28,400 nucleotides of DNA from an uncultured Desulfovibrio sp. (GCA_900547595.1 URHE01000019.1:1-28400); one strand, 5' to 3'. Positions 1 through 8,081 are shown, numbered from the stretch's first letter. Notes: generated by a model not told the origin, from the letters alone. Translations and numbers: made by a program.

Positions 1-54
1 ACGCTGTCCGACGTGCTCAAGCCGAGCGACCGGGGGATGTGCGTCCTGTTTCAT
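1..54 (-). CDS. 5' end of an unidentified gene cut by the window edge
   Basis: On the minus strand an ATG at 54-52 opens a frame that stays open for 18 codons to the edge (MKQDAHPPVARLEHVGQR). Its ATG overlaps the TGA stop of the upstream gene in the four bases ATGA, a common sign of translational coupling in an operon. A GTGAGG ribosome-binding sequence lies about 9 bases upstream, inside the end of the previous gene. Too little is present to name a product. The LEHVGQR stretch resembles the first strand of some ABC-transporter ATPases, but that is only a guess. Confidence 0.5.
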   Translation of the reverse strand, partial: MKQDAHPPVARLEHVGQR

Positions 55-1124
55 TGCGGCAGCCTCACCATCAGCATGGCAGGCCACTGCTGTTGGTTAT
101 CCAGTCGGACATAGGCCATGCCCGGCAGACCGGCGCGCCAGCCCCACAGCCAGGGCGTGCGGCGGAAGAAGAGGTGATGTTCCACGCCCAGGTCAAGCAG
201 GGCGTGGATCCGGGCGCGCGCGTGGCGCGCCAGCGCCGCGGGGTCGTGCGCGGCCAGCATCGGCGGCGGTCCGTCCCCCCCGCTTTCCAGGCGCCAGGCG
301 GGCACCGCGGCGGCGCGCGGCGTCCCGGCGCCCAGGCCGCGCAGGATGTCGGCCAGCCAGGCGTTGGCCGCCGGGCTTTCCGGCGTTTCCAGATGCGAAT
401 AGCTGAGCAGGTAGCGGCCCGCGCCAAAGGCGCCGCTCACCACGAGCGGCTGCCCGGCGAGGAAGTCGGGCGAAAGGTCCACGCCATAGCAGACGCGCCA
501 GGTCTCCAGCACATGGGGGGGAACGCCGGCAAGCGGCAGGTCCGCCAGCCAGAGGTCCGCGCCGGGCGCGATGCCGGTGGCGAGGAGGGTCACATCGCCG
601 GGCCCCGGCGCGAAGCGTCCGGGCCACCACACGGGCAGGGAAATGGGTGCCGGGGGGAGGGGAACCGTGGCCGCCTGCGCTGCGGCATCGCATATGGGCG
701 CGCCTGCCGCATCGGGAACTGTTGCCAGCACATGGCCGGAAATCAGGTGCTGGAAGCGCTGCGCATAGGGCGCGCGCGTCCAGGGGCAGAGCCCCAGCCC
801 CTGTTCCTCGCGGGCATGGCTCAGGGCAAGGCCTGCGCCGCCGCAAAACCCGAGGTAATTGCCGCCGCCGTGGACAAAGTCGCGGATGGCCGCGCGCCCG
901 GTCCTGCCCAGGAGGGCGGCCTTGCGCCGCGCGCTGCCGCCGGGGACGAGCAGCAGGCGCGCGCCCCCATGCCGCCCCGGCTTGCCATGAAGCGCGCCTT
1001 CGGCTATTTCTTTAGCCTTGACCAGCCGCGAGGGCACGCCCAGAGCGCGCAGGGCGCGCCAGGCCATGAGGCCCCAGATGTGGGAGGCATCCCACAGGAT
1101 GTAGACGCCGCTTTCGCACTGCAT
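51..1124 (-). CDS. BPL-N domain (class I glutamine amidotransferase-fold) protein
   Basis: The 357-residue product begins with a hydrophobic strand (GVYILWD) and has a PGGSA segment at 61-65. A nucleophile-elbow motif GFCGGAG follows, with Cys94 at the apex. This arrangement matches the biotin-protein-ligase N-terminal (BPL_N) family, which has the class I glutamine-amidotransferase fold but usually no demonstrated amidotransferase activity. No biotin-ligase catalytic domain follows, so it is a free-standing BPL_N protein and not BirA. Its biochemical role is unknown. The start is the ATG 35 bases from the divergent valS start, with only a weak AAAGGCGG ribosome site, so both promoters share or overlap very little DNA. 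The stop overlaps the start of the next minus-strand gene. The family is moderately certain; the function is not. Confidence 0.75.
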   Translation of the reverse strand: MQCESGVYILWDASHIWGLMAWRALRALGVPSRLVKAKEIAEGALHGKPGRHGGARLLLVPGGSARRKAALLGRTGRAAIRDFVHGGGNYLGFCGGAGLALSHAREEQGLGLCPWTRAPYAQRFQHLISGHVLATVPDAAGAPICDAAAQAATVPLPPAPISLPVWWPGRFAPGPGDVTLLATGIAPGADLWLADLPLAGVPPHVLETWRVCYGVDLSPDFLAGQPLVVSGAFGAGRYLLSYSHLETPESPAANAWLADILRGLGAGTPRAAAVPAWRLESGGDGPPPMLAAHDPAALARHARARIHALLDLGVEHHLFFRRTPWLWGWRAGLPGMAYVRLDNQQQWPAMLMVRLPQ

Positions 1125-1159
1125 GGCGCACTATTGCCGCCTTTCACGGAGAATGCAAG

Positions 1160-3835
1160 ATGGCGGAGACGCTCCCCAAGGGCTACGAGCCCAAGGATGT
1201 GGAACGCCGGTGGCGCGACCACTGGGAAAACAGCGGAACCTTCACCCCCGCCCCGGACGCTCCGGGCGAACCGTATTCCATTGTCATTCCGCCGCCCAAC
1301 GTGACGGGCGCGCTGCATATCGGCCATGCCCTCAACCTGACGCTCATTGACGTGCTGTGCCGCCATGCGCGGCAGAAGGGCAGAAATGTGCTCTGGATCC
1401 CCGGCACGGACCATGCGGGCATCTCCACGCAGAATGTGGTGGAGCGGGCGCTGGCAAAGGAAGGCCTGAGCCGCAGGGACCTGGGGCGCGAAGCCTTTGT
1501 GGAGCGCGTCTGGCAGTGGCGCGCCGATTACGGGCACCGCATCCTCGGCCAGATCGCGGCCCTGGGCTGCTCGGTGGACTGGTCGCGCCTGCGCTTCACG
1601 CTGGATGACGGTCTTTCCGCTGCGGTGCGCAAGGTTTTTGTGCAGCTCTATAACGAGGGGCTCATCTACCGGGGCGATTATATCATCAACTGGTGCTCGC
1701 GCTGCCATACCGCCCTGGCCGATGACGAGGTGGAGCACGAGGACCAGCCGGGGCGCCTCTGGAAAGTGGCCTACCGTCTGGCCGACGGCGACGGCGAGAT
1801 CGTCATCGCCACCACGCGGCCCGAGACCATTCCCGGCGACACTGCCGTCTGCGTCCACCCCGAGGACGGGCGCTATGCCGGGCTTGTGGGGCGGCGCGTG
1901 GTGGTGCCGGTCCTGGGCCGGGAGATCCCGGTCATCGCCGATGCCTATGTGGACAGGGAGTTCGGCACGGGCGCGCTCAAGGTCACGCCCTGCCATGACC
2001 ACAATGACTGGCTCCTGGGCCAGCGGCATCAGCTCGAATTCTTGCAGGTCATGGACGAGGATGGCCGCATGAAGGCCGAGGCCGGGCCCTATGCGGGCCT
2101 GACCAAGGAGGAGTGCCGCGCGCGCATCGTGGCCGACATCGAGGCCGCCGGCCTTGCCCGCGGCGAGGAGCCGCTGGCCCATGCCGTGGGCCGCTGCTAC
2201 CGCTGCCATACCGTGGTGGAACCGCATGTCTCCCGGCAGTGGTTCGTGGCCGCCACAAAGATGGCTCCGGCCGCGCGGGCGGCGGTGCCGCAGCTCACCC
2301 GGCTTTTCCCCGAGACCTGGCTCAAGACCTATTATCACTGGCTGGACACCATCCGCGACTGGTGCATCAGCCGTCAGATATGGTGGGGCCACCGCATCCC
2401 CGCCTGGACCTGCCGGGACTGCGGCGAACTGGTGGTGGCCGAGACCGCCCCGTCCGTTTGTCCGCGGTGCGGCTGCGCCGAGCTTGAGCAGGAAGAGGAT
2501 GTGCTCGACACCTGGTTCTCCTCGGCGCTCTGGCCGTTTTCCACCCTGGGCTGGCCGGAGACGACGCCGGAGCTCAGGCGCTGGTACCCCACCAGCGTTC
2601 TTGTGACCGGCTTTGACATCCTCTTCTTCTGGGTGGCGCGGATGATGATGATGGGCCAGCACTTCCTTGGCGAGCCGCCCTTCCGCGACATCTATCTCCA
2701 TGCCCTGGTGCGCGACGCCCAGGGGCAGAAGATGTCCAAATCCAAGGGCAACGGCATCGATCCGCTGGCCATGATCGAAAAATACGGCTGCGACGCCCTG
2801 CGCTTCACGCTTACGGCCTTTGCGGCCATGGGCCGGGATATCCGCCTTTCCGAAGAGCGCATCGAGGGCTACCGCCATTTTGTGAACAAGCTCTGGAACG
2901 CGGCGCGCTTCGTGCTCATGAACCTGCCCGAAACCGCGCCCGCGCCCGTGGACCTCTCCGGCCCGGTGAGCCAGCACGAGGCGTGGATACTGCATCGCCT
3001 TGAGGCCGCGAAGCTGGACATGGACCAGGCCCTGGAGGACTACCGCTTCAATGACGCGGCCCAATGCGGCTACAAGTTCCTCTGGAACGAGTTCTGCGAC
3101 TGGTATCTGGAACTCGCCAAGCCGGACATGGCCTCGGAGGACGCCGCCGTGCGGGACCGCGCCCGGTATGTGCTCTGGCTTGTGCTGCGCGAGATACTGC
3201 TTCTGCTCCATCCCGTCATGCCGTTTGTGACGGCGGAGATCTGGCGGGCGCTCCCCGTGCCGCAGGGGCGGGAGCCCACGGACATCGCCCTGGAGCCCTA
3301 TCCCCCGGCGCGGCCGGAATGCGCGCGCCCGGATGAGGCCAGAGCCATGGAATTTGTGCAGGGCGTCATTGTGGCCGTGCGCACCATCAAGGCGGAACTC
3401 GGCATCAGCCCCACGCGCAGGGTGCGGCTCCTGCTCCATCCCGTGGACGAAGCGCAATGCGCGTTGCTGGAGCGCAACCGCGTGTGCCTTGAAACCCTGG
3501 CCCGGCTGGAGGAGCTCGTCATCGACGCGGCGGTGCCCGCGCCCACGGCGGCGGCCTCGGCTGTGACCGGGGGCTGCCAGGTCATCGTGCCCCTGGCCGG
3601 AAGCGTGGACCTGGCCGATGAACTGGCCCGGCTGGACAAGGAGCTGGCAAAGCTGGAAAAGGACATGACGGACGTGAACCGCAAGCTGCACAATGAAAGC
3701 TTTGTGAGCCGCGCTCCGGCGGAAGTGGTGGCGCGCGAGCGCCAACGGGCCGCAACGCTTACGGACGCCAGGGACAAACTGGCGAGCCGGCGGGCGCTCT
3801 TTGCCGAAGCCCTGAAGGAAGACCGGCATCCCTAG
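1160..3835 (+). CDS. valS: valine--tRNA ligase
   Basis: The cytoplasmic class I aminoacyl-tRNA synthetase that charges tRNA-Val. The 891-residue protein has the HIGH signature at 53-56 (in ALHIGHALN) and KMSKS at 524-528, the two ATP-binding motifs of class I enzymes. It also has the editing-domain region (TTRPETIPGDTAV) expected of ValRS, a CxxC...CxRC zinc-ribbon-like segment in the catalytic half, and a C-terminal heptad stretch (LADELARLDKELAKLEKD) typical of the ValRS coiled-coil arm. Length is normal for the family. The ATG at 1160 follows a CGGAG ribosome site with 8-base spacing. It is transcribed divergently from the BPL_N gene. Long frames on the opposite strand are shadows. Confidence 0.97.
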   Translation: MAETLPKGYEPKDVERRWRDHWENSGTFTPAPDAPGEPYSIVIPPPNVTGALHIGHALNLTLIDVLCRHARQKGRNVLWIPGTDHAGISTQNVVERALAKEGLSRRDLGREAFVERVWQWRADYGHRILGQIAALGCSVDWSRLRFTLDDGLSAAVRKVFVQLYNEGLIYRGDYIINWCSRCHTALADDEVEHEDQPGRLWKVAYRLADGDGEIVIATTRPETIPGDTAVCVHPEDGRYAGLVGRRVVVPVLGREIPVIADAYVDREFGTGALKVTPCHDHNDWLLGQRHQLEFLQVMDEDGRMKAEAGPYAGLTKEECRARIVADIEAAGLARGEEPLAHAVGRCYRCHTVVEPHVSRQWFVAATKMAPAARAAVPQLTRLFPETWLKTYYHWLDTIRDWCISRQIWWGHRIPAWTCRDCGELVVAETAPSVCPRCGCAELEQEEDVLDTWFSSALWPFSTLGWPETTPELRRWYPTSVLVTGFDILFFWVARMMMMGQHFLGEPPFRDIYLHALVRDAQGQKMSKSKGNGIDPLAMIEKYGCDALRFTLTAFAAMGRDIRLSEERIEGYRHFVNKLWNAARFVLMNLPETAPAPVDLSGPVSQHEAWILHRLEAAKLDMDQALEDYRFNDAAQCGYKFLWNEFCDWYLELAKPDMASEDAAVRDRARYVLWLVLREILLLLHPVMPFVTAEIWRALPVPQGREPTDIALEPYPPARPECARPDEARAMEFVQGVIVAVRTIKAELGISPTRRVRLLLHPVDEAQCALLERNRVCLETLARLEELVIDAAVPAPTAAASAVTGGCQVIVPLAGSVDLADELARLDKELAKLEKDMTDVNRKLHNESFVSRAPAEVVARERQRAATLTDARDKLASRRALFAEALKEDRHP

Positions 3836-3843
3836 CGGCGGCT

Positions 3844-3876
3844 CCGCAACGGGAAACCGCAACGGAAAACCGCAAG
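3844..3876. repeat. 13-base tandem repeat, about 2.5 copies
   Basis: Units CCGCAACGGGAAA (3844-3856) and CCGCAACGGAAAA (3857-3869) lie head to tail and are followed by a partial third unit CCGCAAG (3870-3876). They begin 9 bases after the valS stop. Function is unknown; replication slippage is a simple origin. Confidence 0.8.
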
Positions 3877-4018
3877 AGGAGGGGCCGCGGGGCATTCCCG
3901 CGCGGCGGACAGGCCGCTCCCCGCTGGCCATTGCATGCTCCGTCCCCGAAGCATGCTGTGCTGTGAGGATCATGCGCGAAGAGGTGTTTTTGGCCGGTTT
4001 TTGGCGCCTGTCGCGCCG

Positions 4019-4038
4019 CGCCGGACGGCCGTCCGGCG
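4019..4038. promoter_or_regulatory. 20-base perfect palindrome upstream of CoA-disulfide reductase gene
   Basis: CGCCGGACGGCCGTCCGGCG reads identically on both strands with no spacer. It lies about 72 bases before the start codon of the downstream flavoprotein. It could be a dimeric-regulator site or a cruciform/RNA hairpin; no known regulator consensus was recognised. Confidence 0.4.
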
Positions 4039-4110
4039 GCAGGCGTCCTTTCCCCGCCGCACAAGGCCGGGAGGGACGCCCGCACCAAATCCAAGCCCAA
4101 GGAGGACTCA

Positions 4111-5820
4111 ATGGCTGAAAAGATTCTCATCATCGGCGGCGTGGCCCTGGGCCCCAAGGCGGCCTGCCGCTGCAAGCGCCTTGCGCCGGATGCCGAAGTG
4201 ACCCTTGTGGATGAAAATACCTTCATTTCCTACGGCGGCTGCGGCATTCCCTACTATGTCTCCGCCGAGGTGCAGAACCTTGACGACCTGCGCTCCACCA
4301 ATGCGGGCACCATCCGTGATCCGGAATTTTTCCGCGACCTCAAGGGCGTCAATGTCCTCACGCACACCCGGGCCCTTTCCATCGACCGCCAGCTCAAGAC
4401 CGTTCTGGTGGAACGGCTGGACAAGGACCGTCAGGAAGTGCTGCCCTACGACAAGCTCGTCATCGCCACGGGCGCCAGCCCGCGCATGCCCGCCGTGGAA
4501 GGGGCGGACCTCGGCCATGTGCTCTCGCTGACGCGTCTGGAGGCCGCCCGCGCCATCCGCGAGGCGTGCGAGGCGCGCAAGGTCAATGAGGCCGTCATCG
4601 TGGGCGGCGGCTTCATCGGTCTGGAGGCCGCCGTGGCCCTGGCCGACATGTGGGGCGTCAAGGTGAGCGTGGTGGAGATGATGGACCAGATCCTCCCCGG
4701 CGCGCTTTCCCAGACCCTGGCCCTCATGGCCGAGCATGAATGCGCCGCCAACAAGGTGGCGGTCTACACGTCCGAAAAGGTCGTGCGCCTGGAAGGCGAA
4801 AACGGCCTGGTGACCAGGGTCGTCACGGACAAGCGCGAACTTCCGGCCCAGCTCGTCATCTTCGCCGCGGGCTTCATCCCCAACAGCAAGCTCGCCAAGG
4901 ATGCGGGCCTTGAGGTGGCGCCCTTTGGCGGTATTCTGGTGGATGAGCACCTGCGCACCTCGGACCCGCGCATCTATGCCGGCGGCGACTGCGCCTCTGT
5001 GACCAATATCCTCACCGGCAAACCCGGCTATATCCCCATGGGCAGCGAAGCCAACCGCCAGGGCCGGGTCATCGGCTCCAACCTGGCGGGCGTGGAGGCG
5101 ACCTTCCCCGGTTATGTGGGCACCTGGGCGGTCAAGCTCTTCGGCATGTCCTTCTGCGGCACGGGCTTCACGGCCGCCAAGGCGCGGGCCGCGGGCTTCG
5201 ACGCCGTGGGCGTGGCCATCGAACAGCTCGACCGGGCCCACTTTTATCCGGAAAAGAAGATGATGAGCCTGGAGATCGTGGTGGAGAAGGGCACGCGCCG
5301 CGTTCTTGGCCTCCAGGGCGCCTGCGTGGACGGCGACGCGCTCAAGGCCCGCATCGACGCTGTGGCGGGCGTGCTCCAGTATGCGAAGCCCACGCTGGAG
5401 GACATCTCCAACCTTGAGGTGGCCTATGCGCCGCCCTTCGCCTCGGCCATGGACGCGGTCAATGCCGTTGCCAACGTGGCGGACAACGTGCTCTCCGGGC
5501 GTTTCCGCCCCGTGACGGGCGACGAGTTCATGGAACTCTGGAAGCACCGCAAGGAGAACAATATCTTCTTCATGGACACGCGGCCCGCCAAGGCCGGCAA
5601 GGCCATCCAGGACCGGGAGCCGGACTGGCACTCCATCCCGCTGGAAGAGGTCAAGGCCCGCATGGGCGAGATACCGCGCGACCGGCCGGTGGCGCTGATC
5701 TGCAATTCCGGCCTGCGCGCCTATGAGAGCCTGCTCATCCTCGCCAATAACGGCATCACCGATACGGTGAATTCCATGGGCGGCATGCAGGCCGTGACCA
5801 AGATGGGCCTCAAGCCGTAA
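4111..5820 (+). CDS. CoA-disulfide reductase-like flavoprotein fused to a rhodanese domain
   Basis: This 569-residue protein belongs to the pyridine nucleotide-disulfide oxidoreductase family. The order is an N-terminal FAD-binding Rossmann segment (ILIIGGVALGPKAA), the single redox cysteine Cys44 in YGGCGIPYY, an NAD(P)H-binding Rossmann segment (VIVGGGFIGLEAA), the FAD motif around YAGGDCA, a dimerisation domain, and a C-terminal rhodanese domain with Cys531 in ICNSGLRAYES. This architecture is known from CoA-disulfide reductase-rhodanese fusions and NAD(P)H-dependent persulfide or polysulfide reductases. A role in cytoplasmic thiol or sulfane-sulfur reduction is therefore likely, but the substrate cannot be read from sequence. 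The first Rossmann motif has Leu where relatives usually carry Ala or Gly. The start follows a strong AAGGAGG, and the gene appears monocistronic with its own terminator. Confidence 0.88.
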   Translation: MAEKILIIGGVALGPKAACRCKRLAPDAEVTLVDENTFISYGGCGIPYYVSAEVQNLDDLRSTNAGTIRDPEFFRDLKGVNVLTHTRALSIDRQLKTVLVERLDKDRQEVLPYDKLVIATGASPRMPAVEGADLGHVLSLTRLEAARAIREACEARKVNEAVIVGGGFIGLEAAVALADMWGVKVSVVEMMDQILPGALSQTLALMAEHECAANKVAVYTSEKVVRLEGENGLVTRVVTDKRELPAQLVIFAAGFIPNSKLAKDAGLEVAPFGGILVDEHLRTSDPRIYAGGDCASVTNILTGKPGYIPMGSEANRQGRVIGSNLAGVEATFPGYVGTWAVKLFGMSFCGTGFTAAKARAAGFDAVGVAIEQLDRAHFYPEKKMMSLEIVVEKGTRRVLGLQGACVDGDALKARIDAVAGVLQYAKPTLEDISNLEVAYAPPFASAMDAVNAVANVADNVLSGRFRPVTGDEFMELWKHRKENNIFFMDTRPAKAGKAIQDREPDWHSIPLEEVKARMGEIPRDRPVALICNSGLRAYESLLILANNGITDTVNSMGGMQAVTKMGLKP

Positions 5821-5849
5821 GCCCTCAAGCCCCGCAGCTGTCTGAAACG

Positions 5850-5888
5850 CCCCGTCAGGGAGCCGCACGGCGCCCTGGCGGGGTTTTT
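5850..5888 (+). terminator. Rho-independent terminator of the flavoprotein gene
   Basis: An 11-base-pair stem pairs 5850-5860 with 5873-5883 (one G-U pair) around a 12-base loop and is followed directly by five T residues at 5884-5888. The T-run overlaps the stop codon (5887-5889) of the convergent regulator gene, so the stem may also limit transcription coming from the other side. Confidence 0.9.
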
Positions 5889-6162
5889 ATGGCTTTTGCC
5901 GCGCCCCTGGCATCTGCTGCTCTTTTCCCGCCGCCTCCACCATGGCATCCACCAGCTCGCCCGGACGCACATTGAGCGCCGCGGCGAGAACCACGAGCAT
6001 GTCGAGATTGGGTACGCTCCGACCGCCTTCCAGCGCGGAAATAAAGCCCTTGCTCACGCCCATGCTATCGGCAAGCTGTTGCTGCGAAAGACCGGCCAGT
6101 GCCCGGCAACGTTTGATGACGGCGGGCATGTGCCGCTTTGCAATGCGCTCATCATTCTCCAT
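5887..6162 (-). CDS. XRE-family helix-turn-helix transcriptional regulator
   Basis: The small product of 91 residues has a Cro/C1-type helix-turn-helix at about 15-70: the first helices (MPAVIKRCRALAGLSQQQLADSMGVS) lead into the recognition segment KGFISALEGGRSVPN and the conserved LDMLVVLAAALNV. The frame is open upstream to 6288, but the ATG at 6162 is preferred because the product then begins just before the domain and the extra 42 codons would cover the intergenic palindrome. A weak AGGGA precedes it. No ligand domain is present, so it is probably a simple dimeric repressor. It is divergent from the lipoprotein gene, with an inverted repeat in the shared spacer that is the natural candidate for its own operator (inference). 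Confidence 0.88.
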   Translation of the reverse strand: MENDERIAKRHMPAVIKRCRALAGLSQQQLADSMGVSKGFISALEGGRSVPNLDMLVVLAAALNVRPGELVDAMVEAAGKEQQMPGARQKP

Positions 6163-6192
6163 GTCCCTGTCATAACGCTTGCCAATTTTGCA

Positions 6193-6214
6193 TCGAGTAG
6201 CTATAACTACTCGA
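6193..6214. promoter_or_regulatory. Perfect inverted repeat between regulator and lipoprotein genes, candidate operator
   Basis: TCGAGTAG (6193-6200) and CTACTCGA (6207-6214) are exact reverse complements separated by CTATAA. The site lies 31 bases from the regulator start and 62 bases from the lipoprotein start in a locally AT-rich stretch. On the minus strand TTGTAT, 17 bases, then TATAGC overlaps it as a possible promoter. Site size and symmetry fit XRE dimers. Confidence 0.6.
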
Positions 6215-6275
6215 CAATAAGAATACAAAGTTCGCGCGTGTTTTCTCAGGACAGCACTCAAGCAGGGGAAGGAAT

Positions 6276-6719
6276 ATGAAAGCGGCAATGAGTGTTATGC
6301 TTATTTCCTGTCTTTTTATGACAGGCTGCTCTGTAGGCATGGCCATGAGTGGAAAAAAGGAGCCCCAGCTTGGAGCAGTTCGCACTGGCGCAACACGGGG
6401 CGAAGTGGAATTGCAACTGGGACATCCTGTTGAAGCGCACGAAGAAAACGGGCGTCGGGTGGACATTTATGAATATGAAATCGGCAATGAACCCTCGGCG
6501 GGGCGCGCCATCGGGCATGGCGTGATGGATGTCCTGACGCTCGGACTCTGGGAAGTGGCGGGAACGCCCATCGAAGGGGCTCAGGGAGAAAAAAAGCGAC
6601 TTGCCATTACCTATGATGAACATGACATCGTGACGCATGTGGGGTCTGTTGCGCCCCCACGCAAGAAACAGCAGCCCCAAACAGGGGAGAGCGGCGCGGG
6701 CTCCGGCGCTTCCCTGTAA
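6276..6719 (+). CDS. small lipoprotein of unknown function
   Basis: The 147-residue product begins with a short positively charged n-region, a hydrophobic stretch and the lipobox LFMTGC, giving lipidated Cys18 after signal peptidase II cleavage. Ser at +2 would favour outer-membrane sorting under the E. coli rule. The mature part contains a TRGEVELQLGHPVE segment resembling the small SmpA/OmlA/BamE-like fold seen in many short lipoproteins, then a glycine-rich middle and a Lys/Gln-rich tail (PRKKQQPQ). The start has an AAGGA ribosome site 4 bases upstream. It is divergent from the XRE regulator across a shared control region. Function is unknown; lipoprotein status is well supported. Confidence 0.82.
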   Translation: MKAAMSVMLISCLFMTGCSVGMAMSGKKEPQLGAVRTGATRGEVELQLGHPVEAHEENGRRVDIYEYEIGNEPSAGRAIGHGVMDVLTLGLWEVAGTPIEGAQGEKKRLAITYDEHDIVTHVGSVAPPRKKQQPQTGESGAGSGASL

Positions 6720-6762
6720 GGCTGGCGTGCCCATTGCGCTACGGGAATGATGTCGAGAAACC

Positions 6763-6796
6763 AGAGCGGCGGCTCCCCTGCGGGAACCGCCGCTCT
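6763..6796. terminator. Strong hairpin between convergent lipoprotein and ackA genes
   Basis: Arms at 6763-6777 and 6782-6796 (AGAGCGGCGG..TCCC against GGGA..CCGCCGCTCT, with one internal C-A mismatch) close a 4-base loop. It lies between two converging genes and is followed by a T-rich but interrupted stretch (TTATGTTGTT). It probably terminates both transcripts, the plus-strand one better. Confidence 0.7.
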
Positions 6797-6832
6797 TATG
6801 TTGTTGCAGTCGTATTTACCGCGTGGGCGCCC

Positions 6833-8044
6833 CTACTTGCCCAGCACCTTGAGCGTTGCTTCGGCGATCTCCAGCTCCTCGTCCGTGGGGATGACGAGCA
6901 CGCGGATGCGGCTGTCGGGCGTGGAGATGGTGCGGGCGCCGGGCTTGCGGGTGTCGTTTTCCTTGTGGTCGAGCCTGATGCCCAGGTCTTCCAGACCCTC
7001 GCACACGGCGGCGCGCACGATGGGGTCATTCTCGCCGATGCCGGCGGTGAACACGATGGCGTCCGGCTTGCCGTCCAGGAGGAAGATATAGGCGCCGAGC
7101 GTCTTGCGGATGCTGCGCACGAGCATTTGCAGGGCCAGAGCCGCGCGCTTGTTGCCCTTTTCCACCTCGGCATGGACGTCGCGCATGTCCGTGAAGCCGC
7201 AGATGCCGAGCAGGCCGGACTTCTTGTTCATGACCGTGTCCACTTCCGCCGGGGAGTAGCCCTTCTTTTCCTGAAGGAAGGGCACGATGGCCGGGTCGAT
7301 GCTGCCGCAGCGCGTGCCCATGATCAGGCCCTCGAGCGGGGTGAGGCCCATGCTCGTGTCGTAGCACTTGCCGTTTTTCACGCAGCTCATGGACGAGCCG
7401 TTGCCGAGGTGCATGGTGATGGAATTGAGCTCGCTCTGGGGTTTGCCGAGGTATTCCGCCGTCTTGCGGGCAATGTACTTGTGCGAGGTGCCGTGGAAGC
7501 CGTAACGGCGGATCTTGAGCTCGTCGTACAGCTCATAGGGCAGGGCGTACATGAAGGCGTCCGGCGGCATGCCCATGCCGAAGGCGGTGTCGAACACGGC
7601 CACATTGGGCACGCCGGGGAAGAGCTTTTCCGCCACCTCGATGCCCATGAGGTTGGCCGGATTGTGCAGGGGCCCGAGCAGGAAGCATTCCTTGATGACA
7701 TCCTTGACGTGCCGGTCAACGAGTACCGGCTCGGTGATGGACTCGCCGCCATGGAGGACGCGGTGGCCGATGGCGAATATCTCGCCCTTGTCCCGGATGA
7801 CGCCGTCCGCCGGGTCGGTGAGCAGGGCAATGACCAGCTCCATGGCCTCCACATGCGTGGGGAAGTCCTCGTCGCGCACGATCTTTTTCTCGCGGTCGGT
7901 GCCGGGGGCGATCTTGTGCGTCAGGCGGCCGTTCTGCTGGCCGATGCGCTCGGCGATGCCGGAGCAGAGCACGGTCTTGGTGTCCATTTCCAGAAGCTGG
8001 TACTTGCACGAGGAAGAGCCAGCGTTGATGACCAGAACTTTCAT
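6833..8044 (-). CDS. ackA: acetate kinase
   Basis: It transfers the phosphoryl group of acetyl phosphate to ADP, giving acetate and ATP, the substrate-level phosphorylation step of pyruvate oxidation to acetate. The 403-residue protein starts with the ASKHA-fold phosphate-1 motif VLVINAGSSSCKYQLLE and has the family segments FHGTSHKYIA, MHLGNGSS and MGLTPLEGLIMGTRCGSIDP, plus the C-terminal FTAGIGEN. Length is normal. The ATG at 8044 is preceded by AGGGAG. It lies 79 bases downstream of pta on the same strand, so the two are probably co-transcribed. The spacer holds a stable RNA hairpin that may set the relative expression of the two enzymes. Confidence 0.97.
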   Translation of the reverse strand: MKVLVINAGSSSCKYQLLEMDTKTVLCSGIAERIGQQNGRLTHKIAPGTDREKKIVRDEDFPTHVEAMELVIALLTDPADGVIRDKGEIFAIGHRVLHGGESITEPVLVDRHVKDVIKECFLLGPLHNPANLMGIEVAEKLFPGVPNVAVFDTAFGMGMPPDAFMYALPYELYDELKIRRYGFHGTSHKYIARKTAEYLGKPQSELNSITMHLGNGSSMSCVKNGKCYDTSMGLTPLEGLIMGTRCGSIDPAIVPFLQEKKGYSPAEVDTVMNKKSGLLGICGFTDMRDVHAEVEKGNKRAALALQMLVRSIRKTLGAYIFLLDGKPDAIVFTAGIGENDPIVRAAVCEGLEDLGIRLDHKENDTRKPGARTISTPDSRIRVLVIPTDEELEIAEATLKVLGK

Positions 8045-8081
8045 CCCTCACTCCCTTTGGGGTGTCCGCGCAAGGCGCGGC

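Larger units (their letters stand above)
3836..4110. other. Intergenic region valS to CoA-disulfide reductase gene
   Basis: This 275-base gap has no convincing gene. It holds a short tandem repeat just after valS, an inverted repeat with GCATGCT/AGCATGC arms (3933-3939 and 3950-3956), a 20-base perfect palindrome (4019-4038), and an AAGGAGG ribosome site at 4099-4105 for the next gene. No U-tract terminator and no clear -35/-10 pair were recognised. Confidence 0.6.

Noticed and set aside
3844..3876. CRISPR-like repeats
   Set aside because: Units are only 13 bases, directly adjacent with no spacers, and no cas genes are present.
1004..4111. 1035-codon open frame opposite valS
   Set aside because: It is antisense to a certain valS, rich in Arg/His/Gly/Ala with no domain pattern, and arises from high third-position GC.
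4108..5868. 586-codon frame opposite the flavoprotein
   Set aside because: Antisense shadow; the plus-strand product has complete redox motifs.
5887..6162. XRE protein as the controller (C) protein of the R-M system
   Set aside because: It is more than 8 kb from the R-M genes, has its own divergent partner and operator candidate, and C genes normally sit next to the nuclease gene.
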